Shown: positions 7,603 through 14,542, counted from the stretch's first letter. The stretch: 18,259 nucleotides of DNA from JAIVJN01 sp036732565 (GCA_036732565.1 DAINCF010000078.1:1-18259), one strand, 5' to 3'. The notes: generated from the letters alone by a model not told the origin. A program made the numbers and translations.

Positions 7603-8394
7603 CTATTTCGCGCCGGCCGCCACCGGTGTCGAGTGGATGCCGCCGTACCGGCGGTTGCGCTTCTGGTAGGCGAGGATCGCTTCCAGCAGATCGCGGCAGC
7701 GAAAGTCGGGCCACAACGTCTCGGTGACCCAAATCTCCGCGTAGGCAATCTGCCACAGCAGGTAATTGCTCACACGCATCTCGCCGCTCGTGCGAATGAG
7801 TAGATCGGGATCAGGTTGTCCGGCCGTGTAGAGGAAGTCCGCGAAGCGGCGCTCGTCGAGATCTTCGGCGCGGATGCCCGCCTCGATCGCACGCCGCGCG
7901 GCATCCACGATCTCGGCGCGGCCACCGTAGTTCAGCGCGATGTTGAAGCGCATGCCGGTGTTCCGCTCGGTCTTCTGCTCCGCGACGCGCAGCTCGTGAA
8001 GCACGTCCGGCGCCAGTTCCTGCGCGCGGCCGATGACACTGAATCGGATGTTGTTCTGGAGCAGCGTCGCCAGCTCGGAGCGCAAATAGCGTTTCAGCAA
8101 GGTCATGAGCGTGCTGACTTCGGCGCGGGGACGCTTCCAGTTCTCACTCGAGAACGCGTAGAGCGTCAGGACCTCGAGCCCGAGTCGAGCCGATGCCTCG
8201 ACGACGTCGCGAACCGCGTCGATGCTGGCGCGGTGGCCTTCGACGCGCGGCAGATGGCGCTTCCCTGCCCACCGGCCGTTCCCATCCATGATGATCGCGA
8301 CATGGCGCGGCACGCGGTCGGGGATTACCTGATCGGCCAGCGCGGCTTCGGGGCTACCAGGTGGAACCCACGCCAACAGTTGCTCCAAGCTCAT
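7603..8394 (-). CDS. uppS: Isoprenyl transferase (undecaprenyl diphosphate synthase)
   Basis: cis-Prenyltransferase that adds isopentenyl units to farnesyl diphosphate, yielding the lipid carrier for peptidoglycan and glycans; cytoplasmic, membrane-associated. The 263 residues show IIMDGNGRWA (34-43, catalytic D37), H53, YAFSSENWKRP (79-89), ALNYGGR (153-159) and the C-terminal RTSGEMRVSNYLLWQ (201-215). The first 25 residues precede the conserved RVPRHVAIIMDGNGRWA core and form a modest extension. No strong Shine-Dalgarno sequence lies before the ATG. It is the third gene of the minus-strand cluster after pyrE and truA, 73 bases after truA. Confidence 0.96.
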   Translation of the reverse strand: MSLEQLLAWVPPGSPEAALADQVIPDRVPRHVAIIMDGNGRWAGKRHLPRVEGHRASIDAVRDVVEASARLGLEVLTLYAFSSENWKRPRAEVSTLMTLLKRYLRSELATLLQNNIRFSVIGRAQELAPDVLHELRVAEQKTERNTGMRFNIALNYGGRAEIVDAARRAIEAGIRAEDLDERRFADFLYTAGQPDPDLLIRTSGEMRVSNYLLWQIAYAEIWVTETLWPDFRCRDLLEAILAYQKRNRRYGGIHSTPVAAGAK

Positions 8395-8443
8395 AGGTCG
8401 GAAAGCCCTTATCTTACATCGGGTTGACCGACGACCCAGGAAC

Positions 8444-8471
8444 GTAGGGGCGACTCGCGAGCCGCCCCTAC
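8444..8471 (-). repeat. GTAGGGGC hairpin at the truA stop codon
   Basis: A near-perfect 28-base palindrome with arms GTAGGGGCGACTCG and CGAGCCGCCCCTAC. The single imperfect pair (8453/8462) is A-C on the plus strand but becomes a G-U wobble in the minus-strand transcript, so the hairpin fits transcription of truA. It includes the truA stop codon (8468-8470). It may attenuate or protect the message between truA and uppS, and no T run follows. The CGTAGGGGC start is shared with an element at 13923-13952. Confidence 0.7.
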
Positions 8472-9292
8472 ACGCCTTCCACGCCTTCGTAGTCGACAGA
8501 CCACAGCGTCAGGCCGTGGGGCGGCGCCGTGCGTCCGGCGCGCGCCCGCGCACCGTCATGCAACACGGCCCGTACGTCGTCCACCGTGCGGCGCCCGCGG
8601 CCGACGTCGACGATGGTTCCGGCCATCGTCCGCACCATGTGCCGCAGGAACCCGTTACCCGACGCCTCATATCGAAGGAGGGGCAATTCGGGAGTCGGCA
8701 GTCGGCAGTCGGCAGTCACGCTTTCGACCGGAAGGACACCAGGCCACTCCGCCAACGGCATGCGCGCGATTCGCGAGACGCTCAGTGTGCGGGTCGTCGA
8801 TTTGACGCGCGCGCCCCGGGCCTGCAGCGCCACGAAGTCGTGCCTGCCTTCGAAGAGCCGCGCAACCTCGATCATGGCATCGATGGCCGCCGGCTGCGGC
8901 ACGTGCCACGTCGTCCGTCGCAACAACGGCGGCATGACGCGGGCGTTCCAGATCCAGTAGTGATACGTCTTCGCGCGTGCGTGACGCCGCGCGTTGAAGT
9001 CGACGGGGCGCTCCTCCACGGCGCGGACCCGCACGTCCTCGGTGAGCACCGCGTTCAACGCCCGGAGCAGGTGGTCCGCGCTGATCGACTTCGTCAACCG
9101 GACGCTCGCGACCTGTCCCGCGGCATGCACGCCCGCATCCGTGCGCCCCGCGCCAGTCACCGACACCGGCCGCTCCTCGATCCGCGCCAGCACCTTCTCC
9201 AGCTCCCCTTGCACCGTCCGGAGCGCGCCTTGCCGCTGCCAGCCGCAAAATTCGCTGCCGTCGTAGGCGAGAGTCAGTTTGAAACACTTCAT
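8468..9292 (-). CDS. truA: tRNA pseudouridine(38-40) synthase
   Basis: Modifies U38-U40 in the anticodon arm of tRNAs. The 274 residues carry LTLAYDGSEFCGWQRQ (6-20), the catalytic GAGRTDAGVHA with D52, FNARRHARAKTYHYWI (99-114), HDFVALQ (151-157) and GNGFLRHMVRTMAGT (212-226). The ATG at 9292 gives the usual N-terminus, although the frame is open further upstream through repeat DNA. Between two strands of the second domain, about 20 extra residues (roughly 184-204) are present. Residues 192-201 (VTADCRLPTP) are encoded by a 28-base GTCGGCA repeat identical to intergenic DNA at 1675-1700. The frame is kept and the motifs are intact, so the enzyme is probably active. Confidence 0.95.
   Translation of the reverse strand: MKCFKLTLAYDGSEFCGWQRQGALRTVQGELEKVLARIEERPVSVTGAGRTDAGVHAAGQVASVRLTKSISADHLLRALNAVLTEDVRVRAVEERPVDFNARRHARAKTYHYWIWNARVMPPLLRRTTWHVPQPAAIDAMIEVARLFEGRHDFVALQARGARVKSTTRTLSVSRIARMPLAEWPGVLPVESVTADCRLPTPELPLLRYEASGNGFLRHMVRTMAGTIVDVGRGRRTVDDVRAVLHDGARARAGRTAPPHGLTLWSVDYEGVEGV
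8690..8717. repeat. GTCGGCA-type dispersed repeat inside truA
   Basis: The plus strand reads GGGAGTC followed by GGCAGTC three times. The first 26 bases are identical to 1675-1700 in the deacylase-hemL junction. Here only one arm is present, and it is read in frame as part of truA (residues 192-201). Confidence 0.85.
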
Positions 9293-9312
9293 GAGAGACA
9301 GTCGGTTTGAGG

Positions 9313-9395
9313 CTCGAGACTTGGGACCCGAGGCCTTTGCGCGCGGCGGCACGGCGGCGCGCGCCGGCCTCGAGACTCGGGACCCAGGTCTCGAG
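9313..9395. repeat. Large palindrome in the pyrE-truA spacer
   Basis: The left arm (9313-9335) begins CTCGAGACTTGGGACCCGAG. The right arm (9366-9395) is close to its reverse complement, ending GGACCCAGGTCTCGAG. A GCGCGC...GCGCGC stem lies within. The element sits between the pyrE stop (9423) and the truA start (9292) and is transcribed as part of any pyrE-truA message. It shares GGGACCCGAGGC with the dxr-rseP spacer. The frame upstream of truA runs through it, but the conserved TruA N-terminus begins after it. Confidence 0.75.
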
Positions 9396-9422
9396 TCTGA
9401 CTTGAGAATCAGGTCCCACGCC

Positions 9423-9995
9423 TCAGGACTGGCGTGAGCCCGGTTTCGTGACCGGCGAACCCGCCGCGCACAGCGGGCATTGCTCCGGCTGATACGTCGG
9501 GAGATCCATGGGAAGCAGCGCTGCGAACGGCACGGTGAGCCCATGACGTCCGCCGCTGCGGTCGACGATGGCGCCGGCGCCGACGACGGTGGCACCGGCG
9601 TGCTGCGCGACCTCGATGGTCTCGCGCGTCGACAGCCCCGTGGTCAGCACGTCTTCGACGACCAGCACGCGGTCACTCGGCGAGAGCGTGAACCCGCGGC
9701 GGAGGGTGAGCGTGCCGTCGACGCGCTCCGCGAAGATCGCGCGAACGCCCAGAGCCCGGCCGACCTCGTGACCGATGATGAGCCCACCCAGCGCCGGGGA
9801 CAGCACGCAATTACTGCCCCAGGCCCGAACTTTGTCACCCAGGGCCCGGCCCAGCGCCTCGGCGTCCGCCGGCCACTGGAGAACCAGCGCGCACTGGAGG
9901 TAGCCCGGGCTGTGAAGGCCGGAGGACAGTCGGAAATGGCCCTCGAGCAGGGCCCCGGAGCGGCGAAAGAGCAGTAGGAGGTCGGCTTCGCTCAT
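9423..9995 (-). CDS. pyrE: Orotate phosphoribosyltransferase
   Basis: Joins orotate to PRPP, giving OMP in pyrimidine synthesis; cytoplasmic. The 190 residues resemble the short Thermus-type enzyme: LLEGHFRLSSGLHSPGYLQ (16-34), SPALGGLIIG, the loop segment FAERVDGTLTLRRGF (88-102), the PRPP motif VLVVEDVLTTGLST (110-123), and a C-terminal YQPEQCPLCAAGSPVTKPGS with a CPLC pair (173-176). It is the first gene of the minus-strand cluster. A TATACT box lies only 8 bases before the ATG, so its message may be nearly leaderless. A second, divergent paralogue is at 16782-17399. Confidence 0.93.
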   Translation of the reverse strand: MSEADLLLLFRRSGALLEGHFRLSSGLHSPGYLQCALVLQWPADAEALGRALGDKVRAWGSNCVLSPALGGLIIGHEVGRALGVRAIFAERVDGTLTLRRGFTLSPSDRVLVVEDVLTTGLSTRETIEVAQHAGATVVGAGAIVDRSGGRHGLTVPFAALLPMDLPTYQPEQCPLCAAGSPVTKPGSRQS

Positions 9996-10213
9996 CGAGC
10001 GGTAGTATAACGACCGCCCGAGGACGAACCTTGACCACCGGCAGGACGTCTACATTACCCGTGGGCCTTCCAGGCACCCCTTTTGCTGCCCCAGGGCCTG
10101 CCACACGCCGTAGGGCACCCCGCCCGCCTCCGCGCGAAGCGCTCCGGCGAGACCGCCGTAGCCTGGGCGAAGGCGGTTGTGGGGGCCCCAGAACCATTTG
10201 GAGTACCAGGCAA
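9996..10213. other. Divergent intergenic region between pyrE and the TolC-family gene
   Basis: 218 bases that must hold promoters for both directions. Beyond the pyrE TATACT box, the plus strand shows TTGACC at 10031-10036, but no good -10 box at the normal spacing; TACATT follows after only 14 bases. From about 10100 the DNA is GC-rich with a CCGCCGTAGCCTGGGCGAAGGCGG-like short inverted motif. The stretch GGGGGCCCCAGAACC leads straight into the GGAG Shine-Dalgarno site at 10200-10203. It resembles dispersed repeats I associate with such genomes, but that is recollection. The plus-strand frame is open from 10031, but its product there is a low-complexity translation of this region. Confidence 0.5.
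10004..10009 (-). promoter_or_regulatory. Candidate -10 element of pyrE
   Basis: TATACT on the minus strand, five of six matches to the sigma-70 -10 consensus, ends 8 bases before the pyrE ATG. With normal spacing, transcription would begin about 2 bases before the start codon. No convincing -35 box is seen at 17 +/- 1 bases; the sequence there is AAGGTT-like. Confidence 0.5.
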
Positions 10214-11959
10214 ATGCGTGACCAGAGACACTTCCAGGTAGGGCGGAAGGCCCTGACCGCGATCGCGGCGGCGGCCTTGCTGTCCGTTTTCGAACCGAGC
10301 CCTGTCCGGGCCCAGACAATCGCCGCGTCGGCGGCAGAGCGCGCGGCGACGCAAGCCCCGGCCGCCCAGGCCGGGCCCGTCCGGCAACTGACCATCGACG
10401 ATGCGGTGGCACTCGCCCTGGAGCAGAACGTCGATCTCCAGGTTCAGCGGATTAGCCCTCAAATCCAGGACCTGGGGATCTCGGTCGCGAGTTCCGGGTG
10501 GACGCCGAGCTTCGACTCGACGCTCACAGGGCGCACCGCGTCGAATCAGACTGATTCGTTCCTGGCCGGCGCGCAAAGTACCGTCGATGAGGATCGAATG
10601 TTCTCCACAACTGGCGTCGGACAGTTGTTGAAGTGGGGCGGCGGCTCATACTTCGTCGGCTGGGACACCGCGCGCATCGAAACCAACAATGCCTCGACCA
10701 CACGCAACCCGTCGTTGAGCTCGACCTTCTCCTTCAACTTCACGCAACCGCTGCTCCGGAACCTGGGCATCGACAACACCCGGCAGCAGGTCCTCGTCAG
10801 CCGGAAGAATCGGGAGATCTCCGACGTGCAGTTGCAGCAGACGGTGGCCGTCACGACGCGCAACGTGAGGAATGCCTACTGGGATCTGGTCTACGCCATC
10901 GACAATCTTGCGGTCCAGCAAGAGTCATTGGGACTTGCGCAACGCTCACTCAAGGAGAACCGCGCGCGCGTGGAGATCGGGACGATGGCGCCGATCGACA
11001 TCATTCAGGCCGAAGCCGAGGTCGCGCAGCGCGAAGAGAGTGTCATCCTCGCGGAGGCGTCAATCGGCCGCGCCGAGGACCGTTTGCGGGCGCTCGTCTA
11101 CGACCCCTCGGCGCAGGACTTCTGGACGATGAGGCTGCAGCCGTCGGATCGCGCGACGTTTGCGCCGATTCCTGTCGATACCGATGCCGCGGTCCGCAAT
11201 GCCTTGGACAAGCGGACGGATGTGAACCAAATTCGGAGGCAGATCGAGTCGAACGAGGTCAACGTGCGGTTCTATCGCAACCAGACGTTGCCAGGCATCA
11301 ACGCGATCCTGGACTATTCCGCTCTGGGTCGTGGAGGCACGCAGTTTCAACGTGAGGCGGGCTTCCCGCCCGGGCCGATTCGCCCTGACACCATCGTCAA
11401 CACATCCTTTGGCTCGGCGCTGGGTGATGCGTTTGTGGGCGAGTTCCCGACGTGGCAGTTCGCGCTTCAGATCAATTACCCGCTCGGCAGGTCAACTGCC
11501 GAAGCGAACCTGGCACGTACCCGGTTGCAAATCTCACAACAGCGGAAGCAAATCGACGCGCGGGAGCTGCTGATCGCCACACAGATTCGCGACCTCGCGC
11601 GCTCGGTGCAGACCAACGGCAAGCGTGTCGAGGCGACCCGCGCCGCGCGGGCGCTGGCGGAAAAACGGCTGGAATCCGAGGAGAAGAAGTTCCAGGCGGG
11701 GATGACGTCGAGCTTCTTCGTCGTGCAGGCCCAGCGCGACTTGAACCAGGCGCGCAACAACGAGCTTCAGGCGGTCATCGATCACTTGAAATCCGGCGTG
11801 GACTTCGAGACCGCACAGCTGGCGCCGCTCAGCACCACCACGGGCACCACCACGGATAGCTCGTCGGTGACGCAGACATCGACGGGCTCGAACGCCACGT
11901 CCACATCGTCTGGCCAGCAACAGCCACAACAGCAGCAGCAGCAACAGCAGCAGCAATAG
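10214..11959 (+). CDS. TolC-family outer membrane protein with poly-Gln tail
   Basis: Probable outer-membrane channel of a tripartite efflux or type I secretion system. The 581 residues from the ATG at 10214 start with a signal peptide (to about 33, PVRA|Q); GGAG lies 10 bases before this ATG. The domain begins LTIDDAVALALEQNVDLQVQR (59-79), the usual repeat 1 of outer-membrane efflux proteins. Long helical stretches rich in Gln, Arg, Glu and Ala follow, and the second repeat is near WQFALQINYPLGRSTAEANLA. The C-terminus is unusual: a Thr/Ser-rich stretch ends in QQQ-P and ten glutamines encoded by CAG/CAA repeats. No periplasmic adaptor or pump gene is adjacent, so its partner must be elsewhere. 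Confidence 0.88.
   Translation: MRDQRHFQVGRKALTAIAAAALLSVFEPSPVRAQTIAASAAERAATQAPAAQAGPVRQLTIDDAVALALEQNVDLQVQRISPQIQDLGISVASSGWTPSFDSTLTGRTASNQTDSFLAGAQSTVDEDRMFSTTGVGQLLKWGGGSYFVGWDTARIETNNASTTRNPSLSSTFSFNFTQPLLRNLGIDNTRQQVLVSRKNREISDVQLQQTVAVTTRNVRNAYWDLVYAIDNLAVQQESLGLAQRSLKENRARVEIGTMAPIDIIQAEAEVAQREESVILAEASIGRAEDRLRALVYDPSAQDFWTMRLQPSDRATFAPIPVDTDAAVRNALDKRTDVNQIRRQIESNEVNVRFYRNQTLPGINAILDYSALGRGGTQFQREAGFPPGPIRPDTIVNTSFGSALGDAFVGEFPTWQFALQINYPLGRSTAEANLARTRLQISQQRKQIDARELLIATQIRDLARSVQTNGKRVEATRAARALAEKRLESEEKKFQAGMTSSFFVVQAQRDLNQARNNELQAVIDHLKSGVDFETAQLAPLSTTTGTTTDSSSVTQTSTGSNATSTSSGQQQPQQQQQQQQQQ
11915..11956 (+). repeat. CAG/CAA triplet run encoding poly-Gln
   Basis: Fourteen codons directly before the stop encode QQQ, P, then ten Q, alternating CAG and CAA. 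Such triplet runs change length easily. Other length variants would stay in frame. Confidence 0.9.
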
Positions 11960-12025
11960 AACCGAGAACCGGAACCAGGAACCGGAGAACCTGAACCGGA
12001 GAACCCAAGAACCCGAGAACCCGGA
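11960..12025. repeat. AACCGGA/GAGAACC tandem-like low-complexity spacer
   Basis: The space between the TolC-family gene and the glycosyltransferase is almost wholly made of imperfect 7-11 base units such as GAGAACC, GGAACC, TGAACC and AAGAACC. Units are uneven in length and have no spacers, so this is not a CRISPR array. No promoter or ribosome binding site for the next gene is evident within it. Confidence 0.7.
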
Positions 12026-12038
12026 TAGAATTCGGCCC

Positions 12039-12836
12039 GTGCCGAAGTTGACCGTCACGGTCATCACGAAGAACGAAGCCGCGAACATCGCGGGGGCATT
12101 GCAGTCGGTCGCGTGGGCCGACGAAATCGTGGTGGTCGACTGCGGCAGCACCGACGACACCGTGACGATCGCGCGGCGCTTCACCGACCGCGTGATCGTC
12201 GAGCCGTGGCCGGGGTACGCGGCGCAGAAGAACTTCGCCGCGGTGCAGGCCACCCACGACTGGATTCTCTCCCTCGACGCCGACGAACGCGTTTCCGAGC
12301 CGCTGGGTGCCGAGATCCGCACGCTGATGGCCGATCCGCCGCAGGCGCACGGCTATCGCATCCCCCGCGTCACTTTTCATCTGGGCCGCTGGCTCCGATC
12401 GACGGATTGGTATCCCGATTTCCAGCTTCGCTTGTACGACCGCCGCCAGGGTCGATGGGTCGGCCACTACGTACACGAGTCCGTCTCGATCGTCGGCCGG
12501 GTCGCGGCGTTGCGCGGCGAGATCGAGCATTTCGCGTATCGCAACATCTCGCATCACATGCAGACGATGGACCGGTACACGACGCTGGCGGCGCGGCAGA
12601 TGTACGAGGAGGGCCGGCGCGCAGGCCTGATCGACCTGCTGGTTCGGCCGCGCCTCGCCTTTGCCCGCAACTATCTCCTGAAGGGTGGCTTTCGAGACGG
12701 CACGGTGGGGCTCATCGTGTCGGTGATGAACGCGCACTACGTCGGCTTGAAGTTCGCGAAGCTCTGGGAGCTGTGCTCACAGTCCACATCGACACCGCTC
12801 GCACCTGGCGCGGCGGACAAAACCAGGTCCTCCTGA
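12039..12836 (+). CDS. Glycosyltransferase family 2 (WaaE/KdtX-like)
   Basis: GT-A fold transferase using a nucleotide sugar, likely on a lipopolysaccharide core or other surface glycan. The 265 residues begin LTVTVITKNEAANIAGAL, then VVDCGSTDDT (32-41), PWPGYAAQKNFA, and the metal-binding LDADERVS (79-86). The sequence FHLGRWLRSTDWYPDFQLRLYDRRQGRWVG and a later HHMQTMDRY resemble the WaaE/KdtX type. The start is GTG at 12039, chosen because it gives the conserved N-terminus; no clear Shine-Dalgarno sequence precedes it. The usual family end is near KLWE. The last 20 or so residues here are read from bases that also encode the start of the next gene. Acceptor unknown. Confidence 0.88.
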   Translation: MPKLTVTVITKNEAANIAGALQSVAWADEIVVVDCGSTDDTVTIARRFTDRVIVEPWPGYAAQKNFAAVQATHDWILSLDADERVSEPLGAEIRTLMADPPQAHGYRIPRVTFHLGRWLRSTDWYPDFQLRLYDRRQGRWVGHYVHESVSIVGRVAALRGEIEHFAYRNISHHMQTMDRYTTLAARQMYEEGRRAGLIDLLVRPRLAFARNYLLKGGFRDGTVGLIVSVMNAHYVGLKFAKLWELCSQSTSTPLAPGAADKTRSS

Positions 12837-13870
12837 CGGTCCTGGGGCTTCGGGCCGCGGGCCATCGCGCGGTGCTCGTGGCGCACCCCGAGGGCGAGCT
12901 CTATCGCCGCGCGCGCGAAGGGCCCGATTTGATTCCTCTGGCGCCCAGAAACGAAGTCGATCTGGCGACGGGATGGCGTCTGTCGCGCGTGCTTCGCGAC
13001 ATCAAGCCAGACGTCGTCCACGCCCACGACCCGCACGCGATCGCCATGGCGGGGTTGGCGCTGTCGTTTGCCGCACCCTCACCCTGTCCCGCGCTCGTCG
13101 CGTCGCGGCGTGTGGACTTCCATCTACAGGGGCACTCGTTCTCCCGCTGGAAGTACCGCCAGGTCGACGTCTTCATCGCCGCGTCCCAAGCGATCCGCGA
13201 CGTGCTGGTGCACGACGGCATTCCGGAGTCCAGCATCGACGTGGTCCACGACGGCATCGACGTGGAGCGAATCGCCAACCTTCCGGCTGTCGACGTCCAC
13301 AGGGAATTCTGGCTCCCGCATGGCGTCCCCGTCATCGTCAACGTCGGGGCGCTGGTCGCGCACAAGGGGCAGAAGCACCTGGTCGACGCGATGACCGGCG
13401 TCATCCGCGAGGTGCCGGACGCGCATGCGATCATCTTCGGCGAAGGCGATCTGCGCGGCGCGCTCGAGAAGCAGATCAAGGATCGGAACTTCGAGAAGCA
13501 GATCATCCTCGCGGGCTTCCGGGAAGACGTGCTGCAGCTCGTCAAGTCAGCGGACCTGTTCGTGATGAGCTCGGTGACCGAAGGACTGGGATCGACCGTG
13601 CTCGACGCCATGGCGATGAAGCTGGCCGTCGTCGGCACCTCGGCGGGTGGTATTCCGGAAGCGGTCGTGCCGGGAGAGACGGGCTTGCTCGTGACGCCAG
13701 GCGACGCCAAGGCGCTGGCGGCCGGAATCGTGCGCCTGCTCAAGGCACCCGCGTTGCGGCGACAGATGGGCGAAGCCGGCTACGCGCGCGTTGGCGAGCG
13801 TTTCGGCGTCGGGCGACTCATCGAAGGCACGCTGAAGGTCTATCGAAGAGCGGCGTCTCGGCCGGCCTAA
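12773..13870 (+). CDS. Glycosyltransferase family 4 (GT-B fold)
   Basis: Retaining glycosyltransferase of the group 1 type, probably acting with the preceding GT2 enzyme on a surface glycan; cytoplasmic face of the inner membrane. From GTG at 12773 it has 365 residues. N-terminal domain: VHIDTARTWRGGQNQVLL (4-21), DVVHAHDPHA (80-89), SRRVDFHLQG. C-terminal domain: VPVIVNVGALVAHKGQKHLV, IIFGEGD, and the donor-site EGLGSTVLDAMA (270-281) with Glu270 and Asp278 in place of the second Glu of E-x7-E, then GTSAGGIPEAVVPGETGLLV. The start overlaps the previous gene by 64 bases. GGGAG lies only 2 bases before the GTG, so the exact start is uncertain, but the motif at residue 4 limits it. Confidence 0.9.
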   Translation: MLTVHIDTARTWRGGQNQVLLTVLGLRAAGHRAVLVAHPEGELYRRAREGPDLIPLAPRNEVDLATGWRLSRVLRDIKPDVVHAHDPHAIAMAGLALSFAAPSPCPALVASRRVDFHLQGHSFSRWKYRQVDVFIAASQAIRDVLVHDGIPESSIDVVHDGIDVERIANLPAVDVHREFWLPHGVPVIVNVGALVAHKGQKHLVDAMTGVIREVPDAHAIIFGEGDLRGALEKQIKDRNFEKQIILAGFREDVLQLVKSADLFVMSSVTEGLGSTVLDAMAMKLAVVGTSAGGIPEAVVPGETGLLVTPGDAKALAAGIVRLLKAPALRRQMGEAGYARVGERFGVGRLIEGTLKVYRRAASRPA

Positions 13871-13892
13871 AGGCTCGGCCGCTACGAAGACA

Positions 13893-13952
13893 CTCCCTTG
13901 CGTACGTAGGAAGCTCCGTTGCGTACGTAGGGGCCGCCGTTCAGGGCGGCCC
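13893..13952. repeat. 18-base direct repeat plus GGGCCGCC hairpin after the GT4 gene
   Basis: CTCCCTTGCGTACGTAGG (13893-13910) recurs with one change at 13914-13931. The second copy runs into an 8-base perfect stem, GGGCCGCC (13931-13938) and GGCGGCCC (13945-13952), around GTTCAG. The hairpin lies 61 bases after the GT4 stop and could end that transcript, though no T run follows. The CGTAGGGGC segment resembles the truA-end hairpin at 8444-8471. Confidence 0.75.
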
Positions 13953-14111
13953 GAGTCGCTTACGCCGGTCGAAACCCGATCACGACGCGCGAAAGCTCCC
14001 GCAATTACCTCTTCCGCGAATCACGCTATTCACATCTGCTGTAGTGTGGCAGCGCTCTTGCCTTCTGCCATCGCATCTTCGGTGGTGCGCCACGCCGTCA
14101 GGAGGCTCGTC
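13953..14111 (+). other. Intergenic region upstream of the cupredoxin gene
   Basis: About 160 bases with no gene. It should carry the cupredoxin promoter if the hairpin before it ends transcription, but I see no convincing -35/-10 pair. An AGGAGG ribosome binding site closes the region at 14100-14105, 6 bases before the ATG. The frame upstream (GTG at 14046) is open but unlike a signal peptide. Confidence 0.4.
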
Positions 14112-14534
14112 ATGATTCGATGGAACACCCCACCGCGCACAGTCCGCGCGGCGGGGACCCCGTGGCGTCTGGTCATCTCTCTGCTCAGTGTGCTTTCGTT
14201 CTCGATGTGCGGTGACAGCAACGAGATGTCGCCCACGTCCCCTTCACCACCGCCGCCTGGCGGCAACAGCGTCAACGTCGCCATTCAGCAGGGCGCCGAG
14301 TTTCGCAGCACCGATGCGTTCGGCGCGAACCCGTTTACCGTCGCGACCGGATCGACCGTCGTGTGGGTCAACAACGACAACACCTCGCACGATCCGACGG
14401 CGGACAACGGCGCGTTCAATCTGGCGTCCATTCGATCGGGTGGGCAAGGAAGCTTCACGTTCTCGACCGCAGGAACGTTCCGGTATCACTGCGGCTTTCA
14501 TCCGAACATGGTCGGCACGATCGTGGTGCAGTGA
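14112..14534 (+). CDS. Secreted plastocyanin/cupredoxin-like copper protein
   Basis: Small electron-transfer-type copper protein of 140 residues. A hydrophobic export signal (about 18-32) ends at MCGDSNEMSP; Cys33 followed by a Ser/Pro-rich linker (37-52) looks like a lipoprotein anchor, but the -1 residue is Met, a poor lipobox. The cupredoxin domain (53-140) has type I copper ligands His93 (TSHDP), Cys127 and His130 (YHCGFHP) and Met133 (NM), in the plastocyanin spacing. The start at 14112 is set by a perfect AGGAGG at 14100-14105. It stands alone; no oxidase or reductase gene is adjacent, so its redox partner is unknown. Confidence 0.9.
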   Translation: MIRWNTPPRTVRAAGTPWRLVISLLSVLSFSMCGDSNEMSPTSPSPPPPGGNSVNVAIQQGAEFRSTDAFGANPFTVATGSTVVWVNNDNTSHDPTADNGAFNLASIRSGGQGSFTFSTAGTFRYHCGFHPNMVGTIVVQ

Positions 14535-14542
14535 ACGACGGA

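Noticed and set aside
9293..9595. N-terminal extension of TruA by 101 codons
   Set aside because: It reads through the pyrE 3' end and the palindromic spacer; TruA proteins begin near the LTLAYDG segment.
10031..10213. Upstream extension of the TolC-family protein by 61 codons
   Set aside because: The extension is Pro/Arg-rich translation of intergenic repeat DNA; the ATG at 10214 gives a proper signal peptide and has an SD.
11960..12025. Possible CRISPR or minisatellite array
   Set aside because: Units are 7-11 bases, uneven, and without unique spacers, so it is a degenerate low-complexity repeat.
12113..12772. Upstream extension of the GT4 frame over the GT2 gene
   Set aside because: It would be a 220-codon overlap with a gene having clear GT2 motifs, and the GT4 family N-terminus begins at about 12779.
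13931..13952. Rho-independent terminator
   Set aside because: The stem is good, but no T run follows on either strand, so it is listed as a repeat hairpin only.
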